Source of the DNA: Geosiphon pyriformis
Taxonomy: Eukaryota; Glomeromycota; Glomeromycetes; Archaeosporales; Geosiphonaceae
Length of the DNA: 64,000 nt
Reading direction: 5' to 3'
NCBI GenBank assembly: GCA_016748015.1
Contig: JAAOMT010000723.1
Location: forward strand, 157,349 to 221,348
In this document: piece by piece, positions 11,704 through 23,362 of the stretch
Layout of the letters: every line of letters begins with the position of its first letter
Numbering within the stretch: the first letter of the stretch is position 1
Made by a program: the position numbers and the translations under genes
The notes under the pieces: generated by a model
Databases searched by the model: none
The model's input: only the letters and a program-made list of their open reading frames with translations
Told to the model about the DNA's origin: nothing

Positions 11704-13807
11704 ATGCCAGTAACAACCACCGGTCTTTCTCTCGCCTCCCGCAAAAATATTCGTGATGAATTCACTAACAAAGCTCCTGAACTCAAAAAGATTCTTAAAG
11801 AGGTTACCGGTCATGATTACGAATTCTCTGTTGATTTTACCTCAATTTATAACGATTCGGTGAAAGCCAATGAGGAACAGACTCAGTATTTTGCCTCAAA
11901 CTTGGGAAGTATCGCTTTTCGTTATTTCGAATCGCTTATCGGGAACATTAAGCGAATCGCCCAAAAGGATGACCTTGTCCGTGGTGACTTTGTAAAATTG
12001 ACTGAAAATCGTGAAATTGTTCTTGTTCATGATCTTGATCTTGAGGAATATAATAGGTTTGTTGAAGGGATCTAGGTCTTTGTCTGTTTTCTTTTCTTTT
12101 TCTTGGGATATATTAACCTATTTGACGTAATTTTTAATCAAATCTTTCTTCGTCAATTTCATTATTTTTCTAGCGTTGAAGTTACCGATGGCACTATTTA
12201 CATTAAAACACGTCCTTCTTCATTTGGTACCAACGTCGATGCCGGTTACTATCTCATCAATCAATTAAAAGATACAGCTGAAGTTTTACCAGTTCAAACC
12301 AAGAAAAGTATTCGTGATGATTGGGAATTGAAAATTCCAGCCTTGAAGAAAGTTATCAAAGAATCTCTTGGTGAAAGCTATGAATTCGTAGTTAACTTTG
12401 ACGAAATCTACCTTATGGCAATTAAAGGAGATGATAGTCGAGAAAGTTATTTCACCTCCAACCTCGGCTCTTTGACCTTTGATTATTTTTCGGCACTTAC
12501 TGAAAATATTAAACGTCACGCGGCGAAAGATGAATTGGTTCGCAATGAAATTCTCAAATTGACCGATACGCGAAAGATTCATCTCGTCATTGAAACAGAT
12601 TTAGAAGATTATAATGAAGTGGTAGTTGTTGATGGCGGCATCTATATCAAAGTAAGGCAAAACTCCTTTGGCAACAATTCAAATTATACTGGTAAGTCCA
12701 AGAAAATAAATTTTTATTAGAAAGAGCTATCTACACACTTGCCATTCTAACTTTCAAATTATCCACTTGAAAAATCTCTTAGGATACTACCTAATTAATT
12801 CTATACAAGATCCTCACGAAGTGCTCTCATTAAAAGCCAAAAAAGACGTTCGTGATGAATGGGAGCTGAAAATTCCAGCTCTCAAGAAACAACTCAAAAA
12901 AGTACTTGGAGAAGATTATGAGTTCGAAGTAGATTTTGATGACGTTTATGCTCAGGTCATCAAAGTAAATGAAGATCAGAAAGATTATTACAATTCAAAT
13001 TTAGGATCTGTCACTTTTCGATATTTCGAATCAATCGTTCAGAATATCGAAAAGAACACCAAGAATGATGATCTTGTACGTAAAGAATTTCTTGATTTAA
13101 CTTTAGAACGTAAAATTGTACTTGTTCTTGAGGTTGACCTGGTAAGTTTGAATCGTTTATTATACATATATGTTGAATCTATAATTTTGAAAGTATACTT
13201 TTTTAATCAGTTTTAACTCTTCATTATTTTATAATAAATATTACAGGATGATTATAATGACATTGAAGTCTTAGATGGCTTATTATATATAAAAGTTAGA
13301 CCAGGCTCTTACGGAAGTAATTCTTCGGTCGGATACTACTTGGTCAAAAAACTTCATCATCCTGACTCGGTTCTACCAGTAAGCACAAAAAAAGACATTC
13401 GTGACGAATGGGATAATAAGATTCCAGAACTAAGGACCAAGCTCAAAAAAGCTGTTGGTGAATATTACCAGTTCAGGGTTGACTTTGACGATATATACAC
13501 AACAGCCATTAAAAATTCACCAGATGATCATGAATGGTTAACCAGAAGCTTAGGGGACGTAACGTACGGTTATTTCGAATCATTGGTCAATAATATAGTG
13601 CGTGTCACGAAAGATGATGATTTGGTACGTGAAGGATTCTTGGAAGTGACTGAAAATCGGGAGTTTTATTTGGTGCATGATTCCGAATGGGAAGATTCTT
13701 CTCCAGATGTACAAGTCAAAGATGGAGCCTTGTATATTCGAGTGAAGCCTGGCTCTTTTGGACAGAATCGAAATTATGTTGGGTATAATATTATTGATAA
13801 ATTATAA
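11704..13807 (+). CDS. Unrecognised protein of four tandem ~148-residue repeats
   Basis: Four exons (11704-12056, 12174-12691, 12783-13141, 13247-13807) with introns of 117, 91 and 105 nt, all GT-AG, join in frame to 596 residues. The protein consists of four copies of one unit. The anchor I/V-R-D falls at residues 16-18, 164-166, 313-315 and 461-463, a period of 148-149. Each unit reads roughly RDEW..KIP.LKK, G..Y.F.VDFD.IY, SNLGS.TF.YFESL..NI, K.DDLVR..FL.LT, then a D-L-E-D-Y-N, DG.LYIKVRPGSFG, GYYLI stretch. There is no signal peptide or membrane segment. I do not recognise the domain. Its even spacing and conserved aromatic and acidic positions suggest a folded globular unit duplicated in tandem. 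The start is the first ATG of the frame; open frame upstream lacks an ATG. Function unknown. Confidence 0.85.
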
Positions 13808-16146
13808 TATAATACATTTATATTTGAATCTTGAGATAAAAATTTATTACTTTAATATAATTTTTATTTTTCTTATATATATATATATATAATATATTAA
13901 CTTTTATCAATACTTTCTAATCATTTTTCGCGAAATATGATTTATGCCCATACATTTTATTGAGTCCTCTTTGATTTTCCTAAGATTTTCCAATTATGAA
14001 CTTCCCTAATTGAACAAAACACAAATAACTTTGTATCCCTTTTTTTATGGTAATTCCAAGCCCATTAAGTTCATTTCATTTAAACACTATGTCTTTCATT
14101 GTAAATGTAGCAGATAAAAATTTATACATTTTGTAAATATAGTTTTAGGATATTTTTTGTTTCTAATTTAAGTAAAAATTATTTGTATTTAGTTGTAACT
14201 AAGTTTTTTTAACATTTCAAACGTAAATAAAACAAAATTCTCGAGACCAAGTTAAATCTGTAAATATATGACTGTACGTATAAAGTAATTAAACAATAAC
14301 AGGTTTGAAATGAAAATTGAATTTTAATATCTTGAGTTCCATGGTTTTTACCTGGGTAATTGAAACAGTTGAAAGATATAGGTGACAACATGCCGACTTT
14401 GGGGAAGAAATAATATTTTGCCGATACCCATTTAATAACATTTTTCTTCAACATATTTCCGATGACATTTTAGTGTTTCATATTTGTATAGATAAAAAGT
14501 AGTCATAAATCTTGCAGCTTAAATAGAAATTTTCGCTTAAAGAATCTCTACTTTGCTCAAAATACGGTATATTTATATAAAGTTTTTTTTTTTTTATAGA
14601 AAAATTTGTCTCATTTAATTTAAAATTAATTAGACTACAGATATAACCAGGCAAGAAAAATCCTAAACCATCAATTCCTCGTAACTCGTATTTAGCAAAT
14701 GAATTAGGAATTTTAATGATTAGGATGGTGGAGACAACACAATGAGTTTTAAATTAAAAAATGTTTCTAAAATAGCATTTTAAGTTACAAATCTCTATTA
14801 AACATTCAATTGTGAATAAAGGTGAATATTTGAAATTTAGAGAAATTTCATTTACACATGGAAACTTGACTAGTAATAAAAGATGGTTAAAAAATTTTCA
14901 ACCTTGCAAAAAAACAAAGTTCACATCGAATATTTAACTTTTTAACTTTTGCCTCTTTGCTATAACTGTTCATTAGATTTGTTTTAAGACTCGTGACTTT
15001 CATCTCATTAACTTCTTGAGACATTTCATTTTCTGATATATGGAAAACGAATATAAATATAAATATAAATATAAATTAAATATAAATTAAATATATCCAT
15101 TTTGGTCAATGTAGTCTTTGAATACGATTAATCATGATGGTAAAAAAAGTGTTAACCCTCGCGACAAAGACATTTATTGAAATTAGTAATAATAAAATTA
15201 TATAAAACAAAAAATCAATTTAAAAAATTGAATGATGATTTAGTGAAGAATTGTGGGATAATCAAGTTAATAATTTTTTTAATTAAATCAATGATTATTC
15301 ATATATAGCAATAACAAGAAGTTTGGTAATAATAGAAATCAGGATAAAAACTTGGCGAACTATAAGAATTTGCGATAAAATCAGAAATAAGTAAAAAATA
15401 ATTTATTTGAAAGCTATTTTTACTTTGATTCTCTGACCAAAATTCTTTTTAATAATTTTATAAATTTCTTTCTCACAAAGCTCTCATATAAACATATGAC
15501 TTTTATAAGCTTTTTTTGCTTCTTTGAGATTTTATATATTATTTATTTTTTTTAAATACCCTTTCTTTCTTTTTTTTTTTAAAATCTAAAATTACTTAAA
15601 TACAAGTAAAATTTTATTGATCTGCTTTTAATTTATTCTACATGTATTTTTCAAATATTTTTTTTATTGTACATGTACATTGGCTAGACTTTTAAAGATC
15701 AGCCTACTACCTAATCAATACATCAGGTATCACCCTCATGTATCAAAACAAAATACAAATGAGCAATTGGATTTTACCGAAAAAAAATAAAATAAAATAA
15801 AAAATCTTCCAAATAACTATAATCCATATGGATCAATTTTTTTGAGTCCCCAATCCAGTCCAAACAGGTTTGTGAAAAGCTAACTTATAAATTAAAAAAT
15901 AGCCCAAACGATAATTAGTTAAAACAACTAAATTATGGTGAAACGTTTCAAATGCTCCTTACGCTAAACTCCTAAGCTTTTGATATCTGTGTGTGATGAA
16001 TTATTGATTTTTTTCTCTTGAAATCAATTTTTTTAACTTTGGTTCCCCAAAATATTTATAAACGAAAACAAACCAACTTTATAATAGAATTTAAAGAGTG
16101 GTTACTCTCTTTAAAAGATATCCAAATTTTATTTAACTTCACAAAA
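13808..16146. other. AT-rich intergenic region
   Basis: About 2.3 kb without a supportable gene. It contains a TA-dinucleotide run near 13878-13893, an AAATAT-type array at about 15051-15095, and scattered homopolymers. An open stretch just before 16147 has no ATG and is taken as the 5' leader of F-box gene 2. Confidence 0.55.
15051..15095. repeat. AAATAT-type microsatellite
   Basis: Consecutive ATAAAT hexamers, slightly degenerate at the right end, are directly visible. Confidence 0.75.
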
Positions 16147-16170
16147 ATGGAATCGGAATTTAATCAAATG

Positions 16171-16210
<40 letters not shown>

Positions 16211-17119
16211 TGTCGTGTTCATTATTAAATTCTTTTCAATACCAAAACCAACAATTTCAATCAAAATCATCACCATCTTTTGGCCCTCAACCTTTTCCAA
16301 ACCGTAATCACCACACACAAAGCTTATCAACCCTTCCACCAGAACTTCTTGCCGAAATTTGTAAATATCTACCACCATCCGATTTGATTTCCCTTTCACT
16401 AGTCTGTCATCGTCTACAAAATTTCCTTTGTGAACCATCCTCAAAAACAACACAAGCAATCTGGCGTGGTTCAAGATTATATTTTATCCCTAGATTACAT
16501 TTGGAACCACCCGAAGGAATGAACGAGAAATCTTATATCAGACTGAACGCATTAGAAGATGGATGTCAATTTTGTCGGATTCAGCATCCGGTCTTGATAA
16601 AAGTTTATTGGGCGTTTCGTGTACGAGCTTGTAAAACTTGTATTACTGTGAGAACTAAGGGGTATAAAATTTTTTTTGATAACTATCAAAAAATTGGAAT
16701 CTTTTTCATAATTTTTACTTCAATCTAAAATATATATCTCATTGTAATAATTTTTAAGACATAATGAATTATTAAATATTGACAAAATACCAGAATACAT
16801 CTTAAACTCACTGCCATACATTGGTCCTTACTCTACCCGTCTTTACTGGAGATCCGAAGTTAAATCCGTGTGGCAAGAATATTCACGGTTAAAATGTGAA
16901 GAAGATAAACATGATTGGTTAGTGGAAAAGAAATTGGATACTTCCCATCGAATGACAGAGACCACATTACGAGAGGATACAGCAATGGAACAAGAATGGA
17001 ATAAGAGTTGGGATTTTGTTCATAATCGATTGCGAGATGTATTGAGAAGATTAAATGAACAGTTGAGGTTGGTCGAGGAGTTGGCTAGCTCGAGGTTATC
17101 TACTAATGATGAAGTTTAG
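16147..17119 (+). CDS. F-box protein with CxxC-CxxC segment (paralogue 2)
   Basis: Exons 16147-16661 and 16759-17119 (97-nt GT-AG intron) encode 291 residues. The start is the first ATG after a stretch lacking ATG. Residues 9-21 are 13 serines encoded by a TCA microsatellite, followed by a Gln/Ser-rich tail. The F-box spans ~60-100 (LPPELLAEICKYLPPSDLISL). Then come AIWRGSRLYF and cysteine pairs C140/C143 and C162/C165. Compared with the gene at 2467-3482, the order is identical and the intron lies exactly seven residues after the last cysteine, in the same phase, in both. The C-terminal exon is charged and helical. Likely an SCF adaptor by family; target unknown. The acceptor at 16758 was chosen because it keeps the frame and aligns the following residues with paralogue 1. 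Confidence 0.83.
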
Positions 17120-18472
17120 GGAAATTTGGTGAGTTGGGATTCAATGAATTTTTTATAGATTTTTTTGTTTTTTTTTTTGTTTTTTTTTTGTTTTTGTTTT
17201 GTTTTTGTTTTGTTTCAAAATTAGAAATATGGAAAATTCATAAATTTATTAATCAAATTTTTAAAAATGAATCGAAACATTCCACTCATATTAAAAAGAG
17301 AGAAGTTACTTTATACAATCAGTGACAACTAATTGAATGATTTCAAAATGATTTATCCAATTTTATTTTTTATCGATCAAAGAAGGAATTAAAATATTGA
17401 TTCGACATGAGGATGAAACATGAAAATGTCTTATGAAATTTTCAATCATCAAAGAAAATTGCTAAATATTTTTGACTTATTGCTTTCAAGATAATAAAGA
17501 ACAGAAACATGAGAAAAAAACATTTTTTAAAGTCCATCACTAAAAGACAGAGATTTTTATAATTATTCTCTAAAGTTTTAATAAAAAAATTTACAACGTG
17601 ATATGAAATTCTGGAGAATTTTGATATAGATATTTTGAATTTTCAGATTCAAATATTTCCAAGATTTCATATTTGAGGACTACCAAATAAATTTGAATGA
17701 ATTCACAAAAATAAAAATATTTTTCATAGGAGAATTGTTCGATCAAATAGAATACCTTTCTAATTCCTCACAAACAATTTAATTGAGAATAAATTTTTTT
17801 AGTCATTTCATTGAATCATCTTTGAAAAAATTTAATAATAATAACTTTTATATTCTCTTGCCTATTCCTTTGATGGCTGAAATAATATTATTATTATTAT
17901 ATTTTTGGAAAAAATAAATCTATTGTAATCTTTTAATATCTTTTTACCTCTTAAACAATTGCCATGAATTTCCATGAATTTCCATGATCAAAATAAGATT
18001 ATGAAATTCGATTATTTGGTATTAATAATAAATGGATAGTTTCGATGGCGAATAAATTCTCGATTAGAAAAAATGATATTACGATGAAAAATTATTCAAG
18101 AATATCTTATTCAATTATAGTCAAATCTGGAAAAAGAATAAAACTTTATAAAAGATTTTTTATTATTAAAATAAATATGTCCCATAATTCGCTTTATATT
18201 ATTCTGAACGTAAATAATAACCTGGGATACACAAATTAATAAGAAAAAATTAGTCCGTTAGTTATTTCAATATCTTTTTTTTCTAATTCCCAATCATCGA
18301 TATTGTTTGTCACACGGACTAGATTAATATTATTATTTGATCTAAAGAATATTCACATAAAATTTTCAAAAGCATAAACAAAAAGGTTTTATGGCTCTCA
18401 TTCTTTAGACATTTTTTTTTATTTTTTATAAGTAAAGAAAAATTGGAAGAGAAAGGACTTTTCAAATGAAAG

Positions 18473-18474
18473 AA

Positions 18475-18512
<38 letters not shown>
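18473..18512. repeat. (ATT)n microsatellite
   Basis: About 13 uninterrupted ATT triplets are directly visible. Confidence 0.9.
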
Positions 18513-18764
18513 GTATATGTATATGAAAATTTTTTAATCTTTTAGTCTCAAATTAATTAATTAATTAAAAAAAAAACTTTTTTTATCTCTTTGAGACAGA
18601 TTTTTTTTCAAAGAATTTTTTCTAATTTGGGTTTTACCTACATAACCAAAAATTAATAGAAGAAAAAACGGTCGAACAAGAAATTGATCTAAAATTAAAA
18701 TTTATTTATTTAAAAAATTTTGTTTATTTAATTTTCAAATATTTTAAATTTCATTTTGAGTAAT

Positions 18765-18826
18765 ATATTGATTGATTGATTGATTGATTAATTAATTAAT
18801 TAATTAATTAATTAATTAATTAATTG
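18765..18826. repeat. (GATT)n-(AATT)n compound microsatellite
   Basis: A run of GATT tetramers passes directly into AATT tetramers. The pattern suggests one array that diverged by a G to A change and then expanded. Confidence 0.9.
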
Positions 18827-19886
18827 AAGTGAACTTCTTTCTGGTGATAAAATATGATAAAGTTTGAAAGTAGTATTAAAGAGATTATATATATATGTTT
18901 TATTTTCTGATCTTAGAATAAAATTTTATAATATTAAAAAAAAAAATTATTAGTCATTTAATGTGAATTCATATAAAAATCCATTTTTTATATTTTATGC
19001 ATAAATTTATTAATTACAAAGTTTAAACTTTTTTTGAAAATTTACAGTTTAATTAATTTCAATATATATATATATATATAATTTATAAGAATTTTAATTA
19101 AAAATATTATTTATATATAATATTATATTAAAATTAACTTAAAAATTAACTTGATTTATTTTTTATTTTATAAAAAAAAATAAGTTAATAAATAAATAAA
19201 TATTTTAATATTTTTTTTTTTTACCTTTTACATATAGTAATCATTTTAAAATTTATATATTCAAAAATTTGTCTATTTAAAAATAAAAATACTTAATTAT
19301 TATTATTCATAATAACTGTGTTAACTATTTCTTTTTATGCAAGAAGAAAGTTATTAATTGCATAATGAAACATTTTTGTTTGCTCAAAAAAAAAATAATA
19401 AAATAATAAAAGTCATCATTTTTAGCTTTTTAAACGTGAAAATCTCAGAATGGATTACAAAATCATCTTTTTAAGTTAGCAAAAAAAAAAAAAAAAAAAT
19501 TTCAATAATGCAATATTACATATTCGGCCATTTTTATTCAGACTACGAATAATATTAAAAGGTAGTCTAGACATAATCGGATTCATACATTAATTAAGGC
19601 ATAAATAGAGATGTGAAAAAAAAATGTGTGTGAGAAAAAAAAGTTCTTTAATAATTTTATTTCTATAAATTTCTCCCTTCAAAAAAATCATTAAATGCAA
19701 AAAAAGATTTCGACATATAAAAATATTCAATATTCGAATCATGCGTATCTTTCAGTTCTCTCAATCTTTTTATGAAAAAAATTGAGGAAAGATTTCATAA
19801 ATATTATGGACCTCTCTGAAAATCACTAAATGAATTTCAAACACATGTAATAAAGTTTTTTTTTACATTACTCTTTTACCAAATTA

Positions 19887-19888
<2 letters not shown>

Positions 19889-19922
<34 letters not shown>
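19889..19922. repeat. (AAT)n microsatellite
   Basis: About 11 uninterrupted AAT triplets are directly visible. Confidence 0.9.
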
Positions 19923-19924
<2 letters not shown>

Positions 19925-20350
19925 TGAAAATCTTTCTCTTACTAAATCATTCCAACTTTATATTTGTTTGTTTTTTTAAGAACATTCTGGACTCTTTTTG
20001 GAATACGAGAACAGAAACTCTTTGTACCAAATTCTAGCTTTTGCTTTTTTTGGACTTTTAAATAGACTACTTATTAGGTATTGTATTCCTTTTTAACTAT
20101 TAATAAAGGTAAAAACTAACCCAATTGATGTATAATTTTCGAAAATTATATGTTCTAATTGGATTTCCTATCGCGGTTTCTTTGTATCTTTGAAATCAAA
20201 AAAATGTTTCGGGAAAAACCCTAGAAAATAGAGTTAGATAGGGTTCAAGTTTTAATTTTCTCTTTCAAAAATTTAAAAGTGTCCAGATGACCGTTGCTTG
20301 AAAAAAAAAAAAATTTTAAAGATTAATCCGAACACGATATGATATTATTC

Positions 20351-20450
20351 TCAGGTCAGGTCAGTTCAGTTCAGTTCAGTTCAGTTCAGTTCAGTTCAGT
20401 TCAGTTCAGTTCAGTTCAGTTCAGTTCAGTTCAGTTCAGTTCAGTTCAGG
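20351..20450. repeat. (TTCAG)n pentanucleotide array
   Basis: About 20 nearly perfect copies of a 5-base unit, flanked by GGTCAGG variants on both sides. It can be read as a Ser-Val-Gln-Phe-Ser repeat in one frame, but that frame has no further coding support, so I treat it as a non-coding microsatellite. It is the most GC-containing simple repeat in the window. Confidence 0.92.
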
Positions 20451-20680
20451 TCATGTCCAGGTCGGGTCAGATGAAGTTTCCTCGGTTTTTCCCACAGGCT
20501 GCCGAATTTTCCATGTTTGGTTTAGCCATTGAGATTTTTTAGAAATTCACATGATTTTGAGTAATTTTTTTAATTAGAGATTTTGAACTATTTTCTTTGA
20601 TTGACAACGGGAAATAGATGAAATCTTTCTTGAAATTTCAGGAAATTTCATTACTTTTCTCAAAAACTTTCTTTATATAC

Positions 20681-20682
20681 TT

Positions 20683-20713
<31 letters not shown>

Positions 20714-20720
20714 CTTTATC

Positions 20721-20759
<39 letters not shown>

Positions 20760-20768
20760 CTCTCTCTC
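20681..20768. repeat. CT / CTTT pyrimidine microsatellite
   Basis: An (TC)n run passes into (TTTC)n and back to (TC)n, giving a ~90-base pure pyrimidine tract on the + strand. Confidence 0.9.
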
Positions 20769-21362
20769 AATCAATTTGTTGTTGTCGTTTTTCAGCTATT
20801 ACTTAACAAGTATATTTTTGATTGCCTGCATATTATTTTTAATTCCTTAAAAAAGAAAATTCATCTGTCATCTCTAAATAAAACGCAGTGTTTAAATTAG
20901 GTAACTTCAACTGTGCCCCTCGTTTCCTATTTTTAAATTTTTTATCACTAATAAAATTTTTAAGTTATGCAAATAATCGTAAGCAAAATAGTTTATTCAA
21001 AAAAAAAAAAAAAAAAAATTTAATCTTTATTACGAGTTGAACAAAACGAACTCTTCGATTTTTTTTTTTGGTTCGAATAATCCTCAACCCCAACCCCCGA
21101 CGTTTAATAATAAATATCACAACTGCCTTATACATTTGTCAACCTCATTGGTTAATATGAGAATCAAATTCAAACTTCTAAAAATTATCATGTGATGTAA
21201 TATGTCGTACTTCGGGGTTATGTATTAAAAGGGTTACACCTCTGTGTTATGATTGTGATCCCGTATTTATTACGGTAGGTCTCAGCCCATTCTTCGAATT
21301 CAAGGAAAAATTTGTTGTCAACAATAAGCAATTGACAACCTTCAAGTAACTGAACTCCTCCC

Positions 21363-23362
21363 ATGGCAGCTCCCATAAAGAATTCCAACCCGTCTCCGCA
21401 ACAACATCAAATACCCCCTCCGCAACAAGATCAAATACCCTCTATTCGTATAGTACCTCATATTGATGGACCTCGCTCTCTACACTTTGACATCATCGGG
21501 CGAGAAGTACCAGAAGGCTCTATAATTAAGATTGGCCGTTTCACTGACAAAACACATTTCCCTAATAGGGTAACCTTTAAAAGTAAAGTAGTGTCTAGAG
21601 GTCATGCTGAAATTTGGTGGGAAAGTGGAAAGGTACGCAATCTTTAACTCTGTGCTGTTAAAGGCACATATTCCCGGACTACCCACATCTGGGTTTCCTT
21701 GAAATAATGTCCAGAGTTTAAGAAAAAGGATTTCAAATTACAATAAAAAAATATAAAAAAAATTTTTTTCTACATTTTCTCGATTTTTCAAATTAATTTG
21801 TGATTTTTTCTTGTTTCTACACTAAAAGTTTTTTATTAAAGATACAAAGTCTTCGTCAGGCACTTTTTTGAACCATGTGCGATTATCATCTCCAAATCAA
21901 GAAAGCAAGCCTTATGCACTAAAGGATGGCGATGTTATTCAACTCGGTGTTGATTATCAGGGGGGCACCGAAGGTCAAGATTTTTTCTAAAATTACTCTT
22001 AAAATGTATCTTCAACTTCGAATCTTTCAACTTATATTTCTCCTCTTCCTCAATCCCCTTCCCCACAGAGATATATCGTTGTGTAAAGATGCGTATTGAA
22101 TTGAATCGATCATGGCAACGAAAAATTAACCCTTTTAAGTATGCTGCCTCAACTTTTTTTCATGAACATTCCTTCATTTTCCATTTATCAGATATTTCTT
22201 CATTTTTAGCTTGAACGCCTTGAGACAGGTTAAACAATTAACTGGACCAGATGCTTTCAAACATCAGACAACAGATTGCTGTATATGTCTTTGCAGTATT
22301 GGTCCTTGTCAAGCTTTATTTATCGCTCCATGTTCTCATGTCTTCCACTATAACTGCATAAGACCTATCCTAGTTGATCATCATCCCGGATTTTTATGCC
22401 CGCTTTGCCGAAGTTTTGCTGATCTTGAGGCAAGTACTGAGAATGCAATAGACTGGGAACAAGCACTAGCTGAGCAAGAGGAGGCAGCAAAAAAGGAAAC
22501 TGAGGGCATAAAATCAAATAAAATTCAGAATCAGAATGCACCAGTGGAAAAATCTTTAAATCAAATAAAAATTGACCTAGCTACACCCATTCCTGCAACC
22601 AACAACACTGTCACTGCTCCAGCCTCGCAAACACAGCTACAAATAGAGCCATCAGTAGTTAAAACAAAAGTCCTTCTCCCAAATAATAATGCTATCCCCA
22701 AACAATTAGATCCAATTCAAATCAATTCTCATTTGCTCACTCAAGAAGAAATCAAATTGTTCCTGAGTCCTCCAAATCGAATTCCGTCTAGTGGGTCGCC
22801 CACGCCTCCACTTCAGTCATCTGTAATTCTGATACCTAGAAATAACAAAAAATCACATACGGAAGATCATGATGAAAATGGAATCATGTTAGCCCGCACT
22901 TTGCCATCTAGTCCACCCCAAAATTCAAGTCTAGGTTTTTTCGATGATAACATGGATAGTGGTCCATCATCTCCTGCAAATCTACCAATACCTACGAATA
23001 GAGAGAGAGTAGACGGCTTGGGTGGGATTGTTGAAGAAGATGAAGGTTCAATGAGTTCCTCATCTTCCGGTCCATCAGGGCGGTTTCATCGAGAAAATCG
23101 CCTGAATATGTCTGCGACGTCAGTTCAAGATTTATCGTCTTCATCAGCAAGTGTTAGTGATAATGATGATGATGCCCTTCAAGCAAGTTTGCAGTTTGGT
23201 AACGATTTAGATAACGCATGCAGCAATTATAATTTAGTAACAGAAGATGATGGGCTAGAAAACGGTTTTGTTGAAGTTACAAACGTAAATAGCCCGACTG
23301 AACGAGTTAAAGGGAAAGGAGTGGAACGGTCAGGGCTGGAACGAAAAGAGAATATTCTATAA
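21363..23362 (+). CDS. FHA-RING E3 ubiquitin ligase, Dma/CHFR type
   Basis: Four exons (21363-21632, 21829-21973, 22069-22138, 22210-23362) with GT-AG introns of 196, 95 and 71 nt encode 545 residues. Residues ~50-145 are an FHA phosphothreonine-binding domain, with IIKIGRFTD, VVSRGHAEIW, then after the first splice IKDTKSSSGTFLN. A RING finger follows at about residues 185-230: CCIC, PCSH, FHYNC, then CPLC as the last cysteine pair. An FHA domain directly followed by a RING is the layout of fungal Dma1/Dma2 and animal CHFR, which delay mitotic exit and cytokinesis. The ~300-residue tail, rich in Ser, Pro and Asp, is predicted disordered and much longer than in S. pombe Dma1. Splices were chosen because each completes a conserved FHA or pre-RING segment. 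Confidence 0.9.

Larger units (their letters stand above)
17120..21362. other. Long AT-rich intergenic region with many microsatellites
   Basis: More than 4 kb with no frame I can defend as coding. The few open frames are low-complexity or cross microsatellites. Simple repeats include T/G runs at ~17155-17215 and the separately listed ATT, GATT/AATT, AAT, TTCAG and CT arrays. The final ~200 bases are less AT-rich and are the likely promoter of the FHA-RING gene. Confidence 0.6.

Noticed and set aside
16160-16474. Minus-strand frame with a poly-methionine end
   Set aside because: It is the antisense of the F-box 2 coding exon and of its TCA repeat.
18045-18239. 64-codon plus-strand frame
   Set aside because: Lys/Ile/Asn-rich product as expected by chance in AT-rich DNA. 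No motif or neighbouring exon.
20339-20542. Open frame encoding Ser-Val-Gln-Phe-Ser repeats
   Set aside because: The frame exists only because a 5-base microsatellite stays open in all phases. There is no splice partner, promoter or conserved flank.
21068-21084. GGTTCGAATAATCC resembling a tRNA B box
   Set aside because: The spacing after GGTTCGA is wrong and no acceptor, D or anticodon arm can be folded around it.
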